50,882 bases of DNA from assembly GCA_002364755.1 (NCBI GenBank), contig DEZI01000039.1, positions 1 through 50,882 on the forward strand. Reading direction: 5' to 3'. Positions 31,653 through 41,207 of the stretch are shown one piece after another. The DNA is from Stenotrophomonas maltophilia. Lineage in GTDB: Bacteria > Pseudomonadota > Gammaproteobacteria > Xanthomonadales > Xanthomonadaceae. Positions within the stretch are counted from its first letter, which is position 1. The number at the start of each line of letters is the position of its first letter. The notes under the pieces were generated by a model that made no database searches, was not told the origin of the DNA, and worked only from the letters and a program-made list of their open reading frames with translations. The translations under genes were made by a program, and so were the position numbers.

Positions 31653-33509
31653 ATGCAGGACCCGACGCTCAGCCCCCCCGCCGCCGAAATCCGCCGCGCA
31701 GGGGTCGATCTCAATGGACTGATGACGGTGCTGGGCAAGCACCTGTATTCCACCCCGATGGTGGCCCTGCGCGAGCTGGTACAGAACGCGCACGATTCGA
31801 TCATCCGCCGCCGCCTCGAGCAGCCGGGCATCGAGCTGCCGTCGCGCATCTCGGTGCAGGTCGATGCCGCCGCCGGCGTGCTGCGCATCATCGATACCGG
31901 CGCCGGCCTGACCCGCCAGGAAATCCACGATTACCTGGCCACTGTCGGCGTCGGCTACACCCGTGGCCTGCGCCAGGGCGGTGATGACCAGGACGGCCTG
32001 ATCGGCATGTTCGGCCTGGGTTTCCTCTCGGCCTTCGTGCTGGCGCGCCGGGTGAGCGTGCGCACCACCTCCTACCAGACGCCGGAGCTGGGCCACCTGT
32101 ATGTGTCCAGCAACGCCGAGCAGTACACGGTGAGCGAAGTGCCCGCGCGCGCCGTCGGTACCGAAGTGGAGCTGGAGCTGCACGCCGATTTCCTGCCGCT
32201 GGCCAACGAGGCGCGCCTGTACGAGGTGCTGGGCCGCTACTGCGCGCTGCTGTCCGAGCCCATCTTCATCGGCGCGGCCGCCGAGGCCCTCAATCCCGAA
32301 CCGCCGCCGTGGCGCGGGCAGGGCGAGGTGGCGCTGCACCCGGTGCAGGCCCGTCGCCAGGCGCTGCAGTTCGCTGCGCGGTTCGAGCATGATTTCGAGC
32401 CCATCGTGACCGTGCCGCTGCGCGCGGACGCCGACAGCGATGCCACCGGCATGCTGTGGGTGCAGGACGGTGCGACCTATGGCACCAGCGACAACCGCAA
32501 TCTCTCGGTGTTCGTGCGCGGCATGCTGCTCGATGACGATGCGCGTGACCTGCTGCCGCCGTGGGCGGGCTTCATCGGCGGCGTGATCGAATCCTCGCGC
32601 CTGACCCCGACCGCCAGCCGCGAGGACCTGCAGCGCGACGACCAGTACCGCGCCGTGCAGCACGCGCTGCTGGAAGCGCTGATCGACGGCCTGGCCGACG
32701 TCGCGCGGCAGCAGCCCGAAGCGTGGCGACGCGTGCTGGCCCGCCACAACGAGGCGCTGCTGGGTGCGGCGCTGTGCGATGAGCGCCTGTTCGAACTGCT
32801 GCTGGAACACGTGCGCGTGCCGACCTCGCAGGGCGACCTGCCGGCCAGCGCGCTGCCCGCGCGCGGTGCCGTGCACGTGATCCTCGACAACGGCGGCGGC
32901 TTTGAAGAAATGCTGTTCCGCGCGATGGGCGTGCCGGTCGCGCACGGCCATCGCTATGCGGTGGTGCCGTTCCTGCGCCGCTGGACCCAGGCCAAGGGTC
33001 TGCGCCTGGTGGAGCTGGGCACCGAGCAGGGCAACCGCGCGCTGTTCCGCACCGATGACAGCCTGGATGCCGCGCAGCTGGCGTGGCTGGGCGAGCACCT
33101 GGCCGATGGCGAACAGCTGCTGCCGGCGCGCTTCAGTCCCGAAGCGTTGCCGGTGGTGGTGGTACCCGACCGCGAGGCCGAGCTGAAGCAGCGCCTGGAA
33201 GACGACGAGAACGACAAGCGCGTGTCGATGGCCGCATTGCGTCTTGCGCGTCAGTTCACTGCGCGCATCGAGGCGCGGGCACCGTCGCGGTTGTACATCA
33301 ACCTGGACAACCCCGCCGTGCAGGCCCTGCTGCAGGCTCAGCGTGACGGGCATCCGCAGGCAGCGGCGGCAGCACGGCTGCTGCGCTCGCTGAAGATCAT
33401 CGTCTCTGCGCAGGGCCGCCCGCTGGCCAGTGGTGCGGCGACGCCCGGCCCGGACCTCAACGGCGCCTTCAGTGATATCGCCGGTGCCCTGCAGCAGATG
33501 CTGCGCTGA
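31653..33509 (+). CDS. divergent HSP90-like GHKL ATPase
   Basis: 618 residues, close to HtpG length. The N-terminal GHKL ATP-binding fold is intact: ELVQNAHD (41-48, catalytic Glu41 and Mg-binding Asn45), DTGAGL (81-86) and GMFGLGFLSAF (118-128). A middle domain like HSP90 (VFVRGMLLDDDARDLLPPWA, GVIESSRLTPTASREDLQRD) is followed by a C-terminal region. It differs enough from canonical HtpG (DNGIGM, GQFGVGFYSAF) to be a separate branch. AAGGAG lies about 11 bases before the ATG at 31653. The next gene, a TPR-like protein, starts 56 bases downstream; the two look like a unit. Confidence 0.88.
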   Translation: MQDPTLSPPAAEIRRAGVDLNGLMTVLGKHLYSTPMVALRELVQNAHDSIIRRRLEQPGIELPSRISVQVDAAAGVLRIIDTGAGLTRQEIHDYLATVGVGYTRGLRQGGDDQDGLIGMFGLGFLSAFVLARRVSVRTTSYQTPELGHLYVSSNAEQYTVSEVPARAVGTEVELELHADFLPLANEARLYEVLGRYCALLSEPIFIGAAAEALNPEPPPWRGQGEVALHPVQARRQALQFAARFEHDFEPIVTVPLRADADSDATGMLWVQDGATYGTSDNRNLSVFVRGMLLDDDARDLLPPWAGFIGGVIESSRLTPTASREDLQRDDQYRAVQHALLEALIDGLADVARQQPEAWRRVLARHNEALLGAALCDERLFELLLEHVRVPTSQGDLPASALPARGAVHVILDNGGGFEEMLFRAMGVPVAHGHRYAVVPFLRRWTQAKGLRLVELGTEQGNRALFRTDDSLDAAQLAWLGEHLADGEQLLPARFSPEALPVVVVPDREAELKQRLEDDENDKRVSMAALRLARQFTARIEARAPSRLYINLDNPAVQALLQAQRDGHPQAAAAARLLRSLKIIVSAQGRPLASGAATPGPDLNGAFSDIAGALQQMLR

Positions 33510-33565
33510 GCACCGCACACACTTTTTCTCATCCAGCCTCACGCTAGACAGGAGCACCAACCCCC

Positions 33566-35872
33566 ATGGATATCTGGAACTGGGTCGAAAAGCTGCAGGA
33601 AGACCTGCGCCAGGCCGGCCAGGCGCAGAACGCGCACCTGCTGACCCGCCTTGCCGACGAAGTCAGTGAACTGCAGGTCGACCGCGTCGACGCGCTGCTG
33701 CCCGAGGCGCGTGCGCTGGGCAAGGCGCTGGACAACCCCTGGGTCGATGTCTACGTCGGCCACTGGGCGCTCCGCAACCGCGTGGGCAACCGCGTCGAAG
33801 GCGAGAGCGCGCTCGGCGAGGCGGTCTCGCTGTTCGAGCGCGCGCATCGCGAGGACACCCTGGAATGCCCGCAGTCGATCTGCGTGACCCAGGATCTGGC
33901 CGCTTGCTACGGCAACATCGACGGCCCGGGCTGGGTGCCCGAGCGCATCGAGGTCTGCGACGAAACGCTGGCGCGCATCGATCCGACCTGGGCGTGCTTC
34001 CAGTGCCTGAGCTGCGAGAAGGCCGACGCGTTGCTCGATGACGGCCGTGCGCAGGACGCGCTGGATTACCTGAAGGCGCAGGCCGATGCGGTGGAAGCGC
34101 GCGGCAAGGAAGTGTTCGACAGCTTCCCGGAAATGCAGATCAAGATCCTGCTGGCCAGCGGCCGCGCCGAGGAGGCGATGGTGCTGATCGAGCAGCGCGA
34201 AGCCGAGGTGGCCGCGGCCGGCGAATACGAACCGGCCAACTGCACGGTGCCGCGCCGCCTGTCGCGCGCGTGGGCGCTGGCCCAGCTGGGGCGCGACGAA
34301 GAGGCGCTGCAGCAGCTGGTGCCGTGGAGCGAGCTGACCCCGAACACCTGGCGCCTGTGGGCCAACACGGTGGCGCTGCTGTGCAGCCGTGACGGGGCTC
34401 GCAACACCTGGGACCTGGGCACGCGCTTCAACACCATCATCGAGCACTTCGCCAGCGTCGGTGCCCACCGCCTGGTGATCGAATTGGCCGCACTGAGCCT
34501 GGAACTGGCGCTGCAGCGCGGCGCGCGCTGGGTGGCGCAGCGCCAGCTCGGCCTGGCCCGCATCCATCTGGCACAGCTGCGCCAGGACCGCGGTGCGGGC
34601 AAGCTGGTGGCCAGCCTGGCGGCCCGTATCGACGCACTGCCCGAGGTCGAACCGCTGCCGGTGCCGGCCGCCGAACTGCTGGCGTGGCTGGAAGCGCGTG
34701 GCGAACAGCAGCAGTCGCGTGATCCCGAACGCGAGGCACAGTGGCTGCTGCAGGCGCACGCACAGTGCCCGGATGACGAGGCGCTGGCCGAGGTGGCCGC
34801 ATCGGCGCTGAACGCCTGTGGTGCGCAGACCGAAGCACGCGCGCTGCTGTGGGAGTTCGTGCGTGCGCATGCCCAGGAGGACGGCGCCGCTGCCTACACG
34901 CTGATGCGCTGGCTGACCGAGCAGGGCGACGATGATGGCCTGCGCCGCCTGGCCGGCACCTACCGCGGCAGCGTGCCGGTGTTCGCGCACTGGTGCGAGG
35001 TGCAGCGCGCACGCCGCGTGTCCGACTGGCCGGCGCTGGAGCAGGCCGCGCAGGCGCTGCTGGCGCTGTCGCCGGGCTCGCATGGCGCGCGTGGCACGCT
35101 GGCGCGCATGTACATGGAAACCGGCCGCTTCAGCGATGCACAGGCCTGTTACGCGCAGCTGGTGGAAACGCTGGAGGATCCCAATGCCGCGCACTGGGAC
35201 CACATGAGCGCCGCCAGTGCCGCACGCGACTGGGACGCGGTGCGCCGCTCGGCCGCGGCCATCGGCATGGAGCTGTCCAGCCAGGACGGCGTAGTCGAAG
35301 AGCCGTGGGGCTGGGTGATCATCCGCAGCCTGGAGCAGGGCGAGCCGATGGAGTACTACGCGCGCCGCACCGGTCCGGTGACCGCACGCATCGTCGAGAA
35401 CGCGCCGGCCAACCGTGCCCAGCAGGTGGGCGACTGGGTGGTGTTCGATGCCGCGCTGGTGCACCCGGCGCCGGAAGAGGAAGAGCAGCGCCAGCACTTC
35501 ATTCCGACCTACGCGCAGGTGCACGTGCTGGAACGTGGTGGCTTCGAGCGCAGCTGGCTGATCGACGGCGCGCACCCGGGCGAAGACGCCTGGAATGCGT
35601 TCGTGGAAGGTGCCGAGGCGCAGGGCTGGCAGGTGTGGGCGCACAGCCGCCCGGATTACACCGTGACCGACCCGGATGCGGACGAGGGCACGCTGCCGGG
35701 CCTGCTGTTCACCGTGGCCCAGCCGCAGGGGCATGCGCCGCTGGCGCTGCACCGCTACCTGCAGCAGGCCACCGCCGGCTGGCCGCATCCGATGTGCTGG
35801 CTGCGCCTGGCTGAAGCCTGCGGCCAGGACCGCCAGCCGCATCTGGATGTGATCGAGCGGTACGGCTTGTAG
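33566..35872 (+). CDS. TPR-like repeat protein paired with HSP90-like ATPase
   Basis: 768 residues, cytoplasmic, no signal peptide. Most of it is helical hairpins of TPR type (LSCEKADALLDDGRAQDALD, MYMETGRFSDAQACYAQLVE), up to about residue 560. The last about 200 residues form a different, beta-rich domain (GDWVVFDAALVHPAPEEEE, YAQVHVLERGGFERSWLIDG). TPR proteins are classic partners of HSP90-type chaperones, and the gene follows the HSP90-like gene by 56 bases with CAGGAG before its ATG. Partnership is inferred from order and fold. Confidence 0.85.
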   Translation: MDIWNWVEKLQEDLRQAGQAQNAHLLTRLADEVSELQVDRVDALLPEARALGKALDNPWVDVYVGHWALRNRVGNRVEGESALGEAVSLFERAHREDTLECPQSICVTQDLAACYGNIDGPGWVPERIEVCDETLARIDPTWACFQCLSCEKADALLDDGRAQDALDYLKAQADAVEARGKEVFDSFPEMQIKILLASGRAEEAMVLIEQREAEVAAAGEYEPANCTVPRRLSRAWALAQLGRDEEALQQLVPWSELTPNTWRLWANTVALLCSRDGARNTWDLGTRFNTIIEHFASVGAHRLVIELAALSLELALQRGARWVAQRQLGLARIHLAQLRQDRGAGKLVASLAARIDALPEVEPLPVPAAELLAWLEARGEQQQSRDPEREAQWLLQAHAQCPDDEALAEVAASALNACGAQTEARALLWEFVRAHAQEDGAAAYTLMRWLTEQGDDDGLRRLAGTYRGSVPVFAHWCEVQRARRVSDWPALEQAAQALLALSPGSHGARGTLARMYMETGRFSDAQACYAQLVETLEDPNAAHWDHMSAASAARDWDAVRRSAAAIGMELSSQDGVVEEPWGWVIIRSLEQGEPMEYYARRTGPVTARIVENAPANRAQQVGDWVVFDAALVHPAPEEEEQRQHFIPTYAQVHVLERGGFERSWLIDGAHPGEDAWNAFVEGAEAQGWQVWAHSRPDYTVTDPDADEGTLPGLLFTVAQPQGHAPLALHRYLQQATAGWPHPMCWLRLAEACGQDRQPHLDVIERYGL

Positions 35873-35893
35873 GCTCAACCGCGCTGCGCGCTT

Positions 35894-36112
35894 GCCGGGG
35901 ACGGCCCGGCGCTACCGGTCCCCGGTGGGTGCCGACCGTTGGTCGGCACGCCTTTCCTCGATCACGCCGACGGCGCCATGCAGCGGCCGCACCGTGCGGA
36001 TTGTTGTAGAGCCGAGCCTATGCTCGGCTTACGCGGCAAAGCAGCCGAGCATGGGCTCGGCTCTACACACCTGTCGCGCGCCCTGAGGTGGGTGCCGACC
36101 GTTGGTCGGCAC
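35894..36112. repeat. cluster of five REP palindromes
   Basis: SMAG type at 35894-35915; GTGCCGACC/GGTCGGCAC palindromes at 35929-35949 and 36092-36112 (identical, direct copies); between them an inverted pair of the GAGCCGAGC type at 36005-36028 and 36044-36066. They fill the space between two convergent genes. Confidence 0.8.
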
Positions 36113-36116
36113 GCCT

Positions 36117-36911
36117 TTACCGCGTATGCCCGAACACCAGCTCGATCACGAACTGGCTGCCGAAGAACGCCAGCAGCAGCAACAGCATCGCCGACAGCGT
36201 CCAGTGCACCGCCTTTGCCCCGCGCCAGCCGTAGCGGCGGCGGCCGATCAGCAGCACGCCGAACACGATCCACGACAGCACGCTGAGCACGGTCTTGTGC
36301 ACCAGCTTCTGCGCCAGCAGGTCATCGACGAACAGCACGCCGGTGACCAGGGTCAGGGTGAGCAGGGCGAAGCCCACGGTGATGACCCGGAACAGCAGCG
36401 CTTCCAGATCGGCCAGCGGCGGCAGCGCACGCAGCCACGGACGGAACTCGCGGCGGCGCAGCGCCCGTTCCTGCAGCCACAGCATGATCGCCAGCAGTGC
36501 AGAGATGCTCAGCGTGGCGTAGGCCAGCAGGGCCAGCCAGGCGTGGCTGGCCAGTCGCCAGCCCAGTACCTTGCTCGGTTCGTGGCCGTAGCCGTGGTAG
36601 ACCGCCAGCAGCAGCGCGGCCAGCGGGAACACCACCACGCCCAGCGCCGACATGCGCCCACGCGCGCCGACCAGCGAGGTCAGCCAGGCCATGCCCAGGC
36701 CGACCAGCGACAGCGCGGCGAAGAAGTGCATGTCCGGGCCGCCGGTGGTGCGCATCGCCACCAGCACGTGGTAGCCGCCGTGCAGCAGCATGGCCGGCAG
36801 CGCCGGCCACAGCCAGATGGGCGAACCGAATGCATCATCGCGGCCAAGCGCACGCACCAGCAGGGCGCTGGCGGCCAGGTAGAGCAGGGTGGCGATGAGA
36901 ACGATTAACAT
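36117..36911 (-). CDS. ypjD: inner membrane protein YpjD (CcsA/HemX-like)
   Basis: 264 residues with eight hydrophobic segments and the CcsA/CcmC-like cytochrome c assembly fold (SHAWLALLAYATLSISALLA, TGVLFVDDLLAQKLVHKTVL, VLSWIVFGVLLIGRRRYGWR). By family it is linked to haem handling, but the role of the YpjD branch is not settled. It sits head-to-head with ffh, the same arrangement as in E. coli and relatives, which supports the name. Confidence 0.9.
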   Translation of the reverse strand: MLIVLIATLLYLAASALLVRALGRDDAFGSPIWLWPALPAMLLHGGYHVLVAMRTTGGPDMHFFAALSLVGLGMAWLTSLVGARGRMSALGVVVFPLAALLLAVYHGYGHEPSKVLGWRLASHAWLALLAYATLSISALLAIMLWLQERALRRREFRPWLRALPPLADLEALLFRVITVGFALLTLTLVTGVLFVDDLLAQKLVHKTVLSVLSWIVFGVLLIGRRRYGWRGAKAVHWTLSAMLLLLLAFFGSQFVIELVFGHTR

Positions 36912-37033
36912 CGTTGCAGTTTCGCATACCCCCGTGATGCTGGCGACGGCCCCGTGGTCGCAGCCCGGGAAGGCGGGCGGACCCGTTATACTGTCTGCAT
37001 TATTGTCCCCCGCTTTCAGACAGGTTGCGCCGC

Positions 37034-38410
37034 ATGTTCGAGTCCCTGACCCAGCGCCTTTCCGGCACCATCGAGCGCCTGCGTGGCCGCGGCCGCCTGA
37101 CCGAGGAGAACATCCGCGAGGCTACCCGCGAAGTGCGCATCGCGCTGCTTGAAGCCGACGTCGCGCTGCCGGTGGTGCAGGCCCTGATCGAGCGCATCAA
37201 GGTGCGCGCGGTCGGCCAGGAAGTGCTGAAGTCGCTGACCCCGGGCCAGGCCCTCATCAAGGTCGTGCGCGATGAGCTGACCGCGGTGATGGGCGCCGAA
37301 GCCAGCGACCTGAACCTCAACGTTCCCGCCCCTGCCATCATCCTGATGGCAGGCCTGCAGGGCGCCGGCAAGACCACTACCGTGGGCAAGCTGGCCAAGC
37401 ACCTGAAGGAAAAGCGCAAGAAGAAGGTGATGGTGGTGTCGGCCGACGTCTACCGTCCGGCCGCGATCGAGCAGCTGAAGACCCTGGCCGAGCAGGTCGG
37501 CGTGCTGTTCTTCCCGTCCAGCGCCGACCAGAAGCCGGAAGCCATCGTCCGCGCCGCCATCGACGATGCACGCCGCTCGTTCGTTGACGTGCTGATTGTC
37601 GATACCGCCGGCCGCCTGGCCATCGACGAAGCGATGATGGCCGAGATCAAGGCCCTGCACGCGGCGGTCAACCCGGCTGAAACCCTGTTCGTGGTCGATG
37701 CCATGACCGGCCAGGACGCGGCCAACACCGCCAAGGCCTTCGGCGATGCGCTGCCGCTGACCGGCGTGGTGCTGACCAAGACCGACGGTGACGCCCGCGG
37801 CGGTGCCGCGCTGAGCGTGCGCTACATCACAGGCAAGCCGATCAAGTTCGTCGGTGTCAGCGAAAAGCCGGAAGGCCTGGACGTGTTCCACCCGGACCGT
37901 ATCGCCAGCCGCATCCTCGACATGGGCGACGTGCTGTCGCTGGTCGAGCAGGTCGAGCAGCAGGTCGACAAGGACAAGGCCGCCAAGCTGGCCGAGAAGG
38001 TCGCCAAGGGCAAGAAGTTCGACCTGAACGACATGCGCGACCAGCTGGAGCAGATGCAGAACATGGGCGGCATTGGCGGCCTGATGGACAAGCTGCCGGG
38101 CCTGGGCAACATCCCCGAGCACCTGAAGCAGCAGGTCAGCCAGGGCAAGGAAGTGCCGCGCATGATCGCCATCATCAGCTCGATGACCAAGAAGGAACGG
38201 CGCAACCCGAACCTGCTCAATGGCTCGCGCCGCGCGCGCATCGCCAAGGGCTCGGGCGTGACCCCGGCTGACGTCAACAAGCTCATGAAGCAGTACATGC
38301 AGATGGAAAAGATGATGAGCAAGATGGCCGGTGGCGGGATGAAGGGCATGATGCGCAGCATGAAGGGCATGATGGGTGCCATGGGCGGCCGCGGCATGCC
38401 GTTCCGTTGA
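37034..38410 (+). CDS. ffh: signal recognition particle protein Ffh
   Basis: 458 residues, GTPase that with 4.5S RNA delivers nascent membrane proteins to FtsY. An N domain (MFESLTQRLSGTIERLRGRG) precedes the G domain with P-loop GLQGAGKTTT (about 107-116), DTAGRL, TKTDGDARGG and a GxxEKxxGLDVFHP. The methionine-rich M domain ends in MKGMMRSMKGMMGAMGGRGM. ATG 37034 is the family start; a TTG 9 bases upstream is less likely. TATACT at 36987-36992 could be the -10 box, though no good -35 is seen. Confidence 0.97.
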   Translation: MFESLTQRLSGTIERLRGRGRLTEENIREATREVRIALLEADVALPVVQALIERIKVRAVGQEVLKSLTPGQALIKVVRDELTAVMGAEASDLNLNVPAPAIILMAGLQGAGKTTTVGKLAKHLKEKRKKKVMVVSADVYRPAAIEQLKTLAEQVGVLFFPSSADQKPEAIVRAAIDDARRSFVDVLIVDTAGRLAIDEAMMAEIKALHAAVNPAETLFVVDAMTGQDAANTAKAFGDALPLTGVVLTKTDGDARGGAALSVRYITGKPIKFVGVSEKPEGLDVFHPDRIASRILDMGDVLSLVEQVEQQVDKDKAAKLAEKVAKGKKFDLNDMRDQLEQMQNMGGIGGLMDKLPGLGNIPEHLKQQVSQGKEVPRMIAIISSMTKKERRNPNLLNGSRRARIAKGSGVTPADVNKLMKQYMQMEKMMSKMAGGGMKGMMRSMKGMMGAMGGRGMPFR

Positions 38411-38433
38411 TCCTGGTCTTGTCCGTAATCTGA

Positions 38434-38460
38434 TGTAGCGCCCGAGCCCATGCTCGGGCG
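38434..38460 (+). repeat. SMAG-type REP palindrome
   Basis: GTAG head followed by CGCCCGAGCCCATGCTCGGGCG, 23 bases after the ffh stop codon. Confidence 0.8.
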
Positions 38461-38554
38461 ACGGCGCAGAAGCGCCGCATCCAGCAACGAGCAAGCTCGA
38501 CGCCGGCCCCATCCTGCGCGCACCATGGGAGCCTGTCCGAAACGATGGGCTGTC

Positions 38555-39631
38555 ATGCAGAGTTCCACCGTATCTTCCCGCGCCGAGGCGTTCTGCCAGC
38601 GCTTTGGTGTTTCCGTTCCGATCCTGCTGGCACCGATGGCCGGTGCCTGCCCGGTGCCGCTGTCGGCCGCGCTGGCCAATGCCGGCAGCATGGGCGCGAT
38701 GGGCGCGGTGCTGTCGCCGGCCGCCGATATCGGCCGCTGGATGGATGACTTCCGCGCCGCCTCCGCCGGCCCGGCGCAGGTGAACCTGTGGCTGCCGGAT
38801 CCGGCGCCCGTTCGCGATGTCACCGCCGAAGCCACCAGTCGCGCCTTCCTCGCCCAATGGGGCCCGGACGTGCCCGCCAGTGCCGCCGACGCTACGCCGG
38901 CCGATTTCGACGAGCAGTTTGCTGCCTTGCTGGCCGCGCGCCCGGCGGTGGCCTCGACCATCATGGGCGTGCTGTCGCCGCGCCACATGCAGCAGTTGAA
39001 GGACGCCGGCATCGCCTGGATCGCCTGCGCGACCACGCTGGCCGAAGCGCGCGCGGCGCAGGATGCGGGCGCCGACGCGGTGGTGGCGCAGGGCGCCGAA
39101 GCCGGCGGCCATCGCGGTGCGTTCGACCCGAGCCAGGCCGAGCACCAGCTGGTGGGTCTGTTCGCGCTGCTGCCGCGCCTGGCCGATCACCTGCAGATTC
39201 CGGTGATCGCCGCCGGTGGCATCGGCGATGGTCGTGGCATCGCGGCGGCGCTGACGCTGGGCGCCAGCGCGGTGCAGATCGGCACCGCCTTTCTGCGCAC
39301 GCCGGAAGCGGCGATCGCCTCGGCCTGGGCTGATGGCCTGGCCGCCACCGAACCCGAAGACACCTGGCCGACCCGTGCCTTCAGTGGCCGCCTGGGTCGT
39401 GGCCTGGCCACGCCCTATGTGCGTGCCGCTGCCGCGGACGGTGCCCCGGCGCCGCGTCCTTACCCGGTGCAGCGTGGCCTGACCGCACCGATGCGCAAGC
39501 AGGCGGCGCAGGACAACCGCCTGGCCGCGATGCAGGCCTGGGCCGGGCAATCGGCCTGGATGGCACCGGCAGCACCCGCCGCTGACGTGCTGCGCGACAT
39601 GTGGCAACAGGCGCAGGCGCTGCTGCGATGA
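38555..39631 (+). CDS. nitronate monooxygenase family flavoenzyme
   Basis: 358 residues, FMN-dependent TIM barrel of the nitronate monooxygenase (2-nitropropane dioxygenase) family, oxidising nitronates with oxygen. Seen: the N-terminal VPILLAPMAGA, the FMN/substrate motif GAEAGGHRGAF, and the phosphate-binding AAGGIGDGRGIAAALTLGAS then VQIGTAFL. ATG 38555 was chosen for the usual N-terminal length; the ribosome site is weak and an ATG at 38525 is possible. The next gene overlaps its stop by 4 bases. Confidence 0.9.
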   Translation: MQSSTVSSRAEAFCQRFGVSVPILLAPMAGACPVPLSAALANAGSMGAMGAVLSPAADIGRWMDDFRAASAGPAQVNLWLPDPAPVRDVTAEATSRAFLAQWGPDVPASAADATPADFDEQFAALLAARPAVASTIMGVLSPRHMQQLKDAGIAWIACATTLAEARAAQDAGADAVVAQGAEAGGHRGAFDPSQAEHQLVGLFALLPRLADHLQIPVIAAGGIGDGRGIAAALTLGASAVQIGTAFLRTPEAAIASAWADGLAATEPEDTWPTRAFSGRLGRGLATPYVRAAAADGAPAPRPYPVQRGLTAPMRKQAAQDNRLAAMQAWAGQSAWMAPAAPAADVLRDMWQQAQALLR

Positions 39632-40410
39632 CGGTGTCCTGCAATGGCCGGCCGGCGCAGGTGGACGACCTGCTGCCGGCCCTGGTCAACTACGGCCACT
39701 TCACCTCGATGCAGGTGCGTGGCCATACCGTGCAGGGGCTGGATCTGCATCTGGCGCGGCTGTCGCAGGCCACGCGCGAACTGTTCGGCAGCGAACTGGA
39801 TGTCGCGCAGGTGCAGGCCTGGATGACGCAGGCGCTGCAGCAGGCCGGGCAGGGCGATGTCTCGCTGCGGGTAACGGTGTATTCGCGCCACTTCGATTTC
39901 CGCACTCCGCTGGTTGCCGTGCCGGTAGATGTGCTGGTGGCGGTGTCCGCACCGGTGGCGCTGACCGCACCGAAGCGCGTACGCAGCGTGGTCTGGCAGC
40001 GCGAGCTGCCGCAGATCAAGCACGTGGGCACGTTCGGCCTGTTTGCCGAGCGCCGTGCGGCGATGGCGGCGGGCTTTGACGATGTGCTGTTCGTGTCCGC
40101 CGAGGGCGGGATCAGCGAGGGCAGCACCTGGAACCTGGCGTTGCACGATGGCGAACGCCTGATCTGGCCGCAGGCCCCGGCGCTGCGCGGGACCGCCGAG
40201 GCGCTGCTGCAGCGACATTGGCCGGGGGCACAGGCCACGCAGCCGCTGCGGCTGGCCGATCTGGCCGGTGTGAAGGCGGCCTTTGCGTGCAATGCCAGTG
40301 GCCTGTGGGCGCTGGAGGCCATCGACGGGCAGGTGCTGCCGGGTTCGCAGGCCTTGGCTGAACAGGGCAGGGCGGTGTTGGCCAGGGCGCCGTGGCAGCC
40401 GCTTTCCTGA
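39628..40410 (+). CDS. class IV PLP-dependent aminotransferase (PabC-like)
   Basis: 260 residues of the fold type IV PLP enzymes (branched-chain aminotransferases and aminodeoxychorismate lyase). Lys131 in LPQIKHVGTFG is the likely PLP lysine, and EGGISEGSTWNL is the family phosphate/substrate segment. The size matches PabC (about 270), but the sequence does not decide between aminodeoxychorismate lyase and a D-amino-acid or other aminotransferase. The ATG overlaps the nitronate monooxygenase stop (ATGA), so the two are co-translated. Confidence 0.85.
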   Translation: MTVSCNGRPAQVDDLLPALVNYGHFTSMQVRGHTVQGLDLHLARLSQATRELFGSELDVAQVQAWMTQALQQAGQGDVSLRVTVYSRHFDFRTPLVAVPVDVLVAVSAPVALTAPKRVRSVVWQRELPQIKHVGTFGLFAERRAAMAAGFDDVLFVSAEGGISEGSTWNLALHDGERLIWPQAPALRGTAEALLQRHWPGAQATQPLRLADLAGVKAAFACNASGLWALEAIDGQVLPGSQALAEQGRAVLARAPWQPLS

Positions 40411-40433
40411 ACGATGCGCACGGGCTGCCGGCC

Positions 40434-40495
40434 GCCGGGCATGGCCCGGCGCTACCGTGGCAAGACGCAACCGGTAGCGCCGGGCCATGCCCGGC
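40434..40495. repeat. inverted pair of SMAG-type REPs
   Basis: 40434-40455 (minus orientation) and 40474-40495 (plus), both with GCCGGGC/GCCCGGC arms and GTAG ends facing each other. Confidence 0.88.
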
Positions 40496-40539
40496 GGATG
40501 CTTCCGCAGCGCAGAACCCTTCAGGAGATCCAATCAGTC

Positions 40540-41142
40540 ATGGGCACGGTCACCGAGCAGCATCGCGCGGTAGCGATGCACGCAATCAAGATCATGGGCG
40601 GTGAGGGGCGGCCCAAGGTCCAGGCCTTTCACGATGATCATCGCCAGCGTTCGGTCGATATCCTCACCGCGTTCAGCTCCCCGGAAGCAGGACAGAAGTC
40701 CATCGCGTCCATCGGGCTGTCGGACTTTCCGTTGCACTATCCGGATGGCCGCGAACTGGAAACCCGTGTCGAGCTGTGTGCGTGTGTGGAAGAAGACGCG
40801 CCGTGCTGGGACAACATCGTTGCATCGACGGCCTTTGCAATCATGCGCGACCGTGCGGCGGTGCGCCCCGGCAGCGTGATTCCCGACATCCTGCAGGACT
40901 ACTTCCCATCCACTCGGATGCCGCACGTCTATCTGGTGCCGCCCTTCTTCTGGAATGACACCAGGTTCCCGGGACTGCAGTCCCCGCCGGTGGCGATCAA
41001 CTGGCTGCAGTGCATCGCCATCCACGAATCCGAGCGGCAACTTGTCGAGCGGATTGGCGGCGATGCATTTGATGACCTGCTGGAGCGGCAAGAGATGGAT
41101 GTGCTGGACATGCATCGGGCGCCTGTCACTGGAGCATTCTGA
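40540..41142 (+). CDS. SUFU-domain protein
   Basis: 200 residues resembling bacterial suppressor-of-fused (SUFU) domain proteins: SIASIGLSDFPLHYPDGREL, then RVELCACVEEDAPCWDNIVA, a conserved PGSVIPD and a C-terminal INWLQCIAIHESERQLVERI. Bacterial SUFU proteins often act as immunity proteins of polymorphic toxins, but no toxin gene is next to this one. AGGAG lies about 12 bases before the ATG. The gene is flanked by REPs on both sides and lies between the ffh and rpsP genes, which are neighbours in many other bacteria. Confidence 0.75.
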   Translation: MGTVTEQHRAVAMHAIKIMGGEGRPKVQAFHDDHRQRSVDILTAFSSPEAGQKSIASIGLSDFPLHYPDGRELETRVELCACVEEDAPCWDNIVASTAFAIMRDRAAVRPGSVIPDILQDYFPSTRMPHVYLVPPFFWNDTRFPGLQSPPVAINWLQCIAIHESERQLVERIGGDAFDDLLERQEMDVLDMHRAPVTGAF

Positions 41143-41207
41143 CGCTGATGCCTTGGAGGGCGTCGGCGGGGGCGGTCGGAGATTTATCACATTGCTGAAC
41201 GAAAGCC

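Noticed and set aside
37016..39607. Long minus-strand open frame opposite ffh and nitronate monooxygenase
   Set aside because: Crosses two unrelated genes and a REP element; shadow frame.
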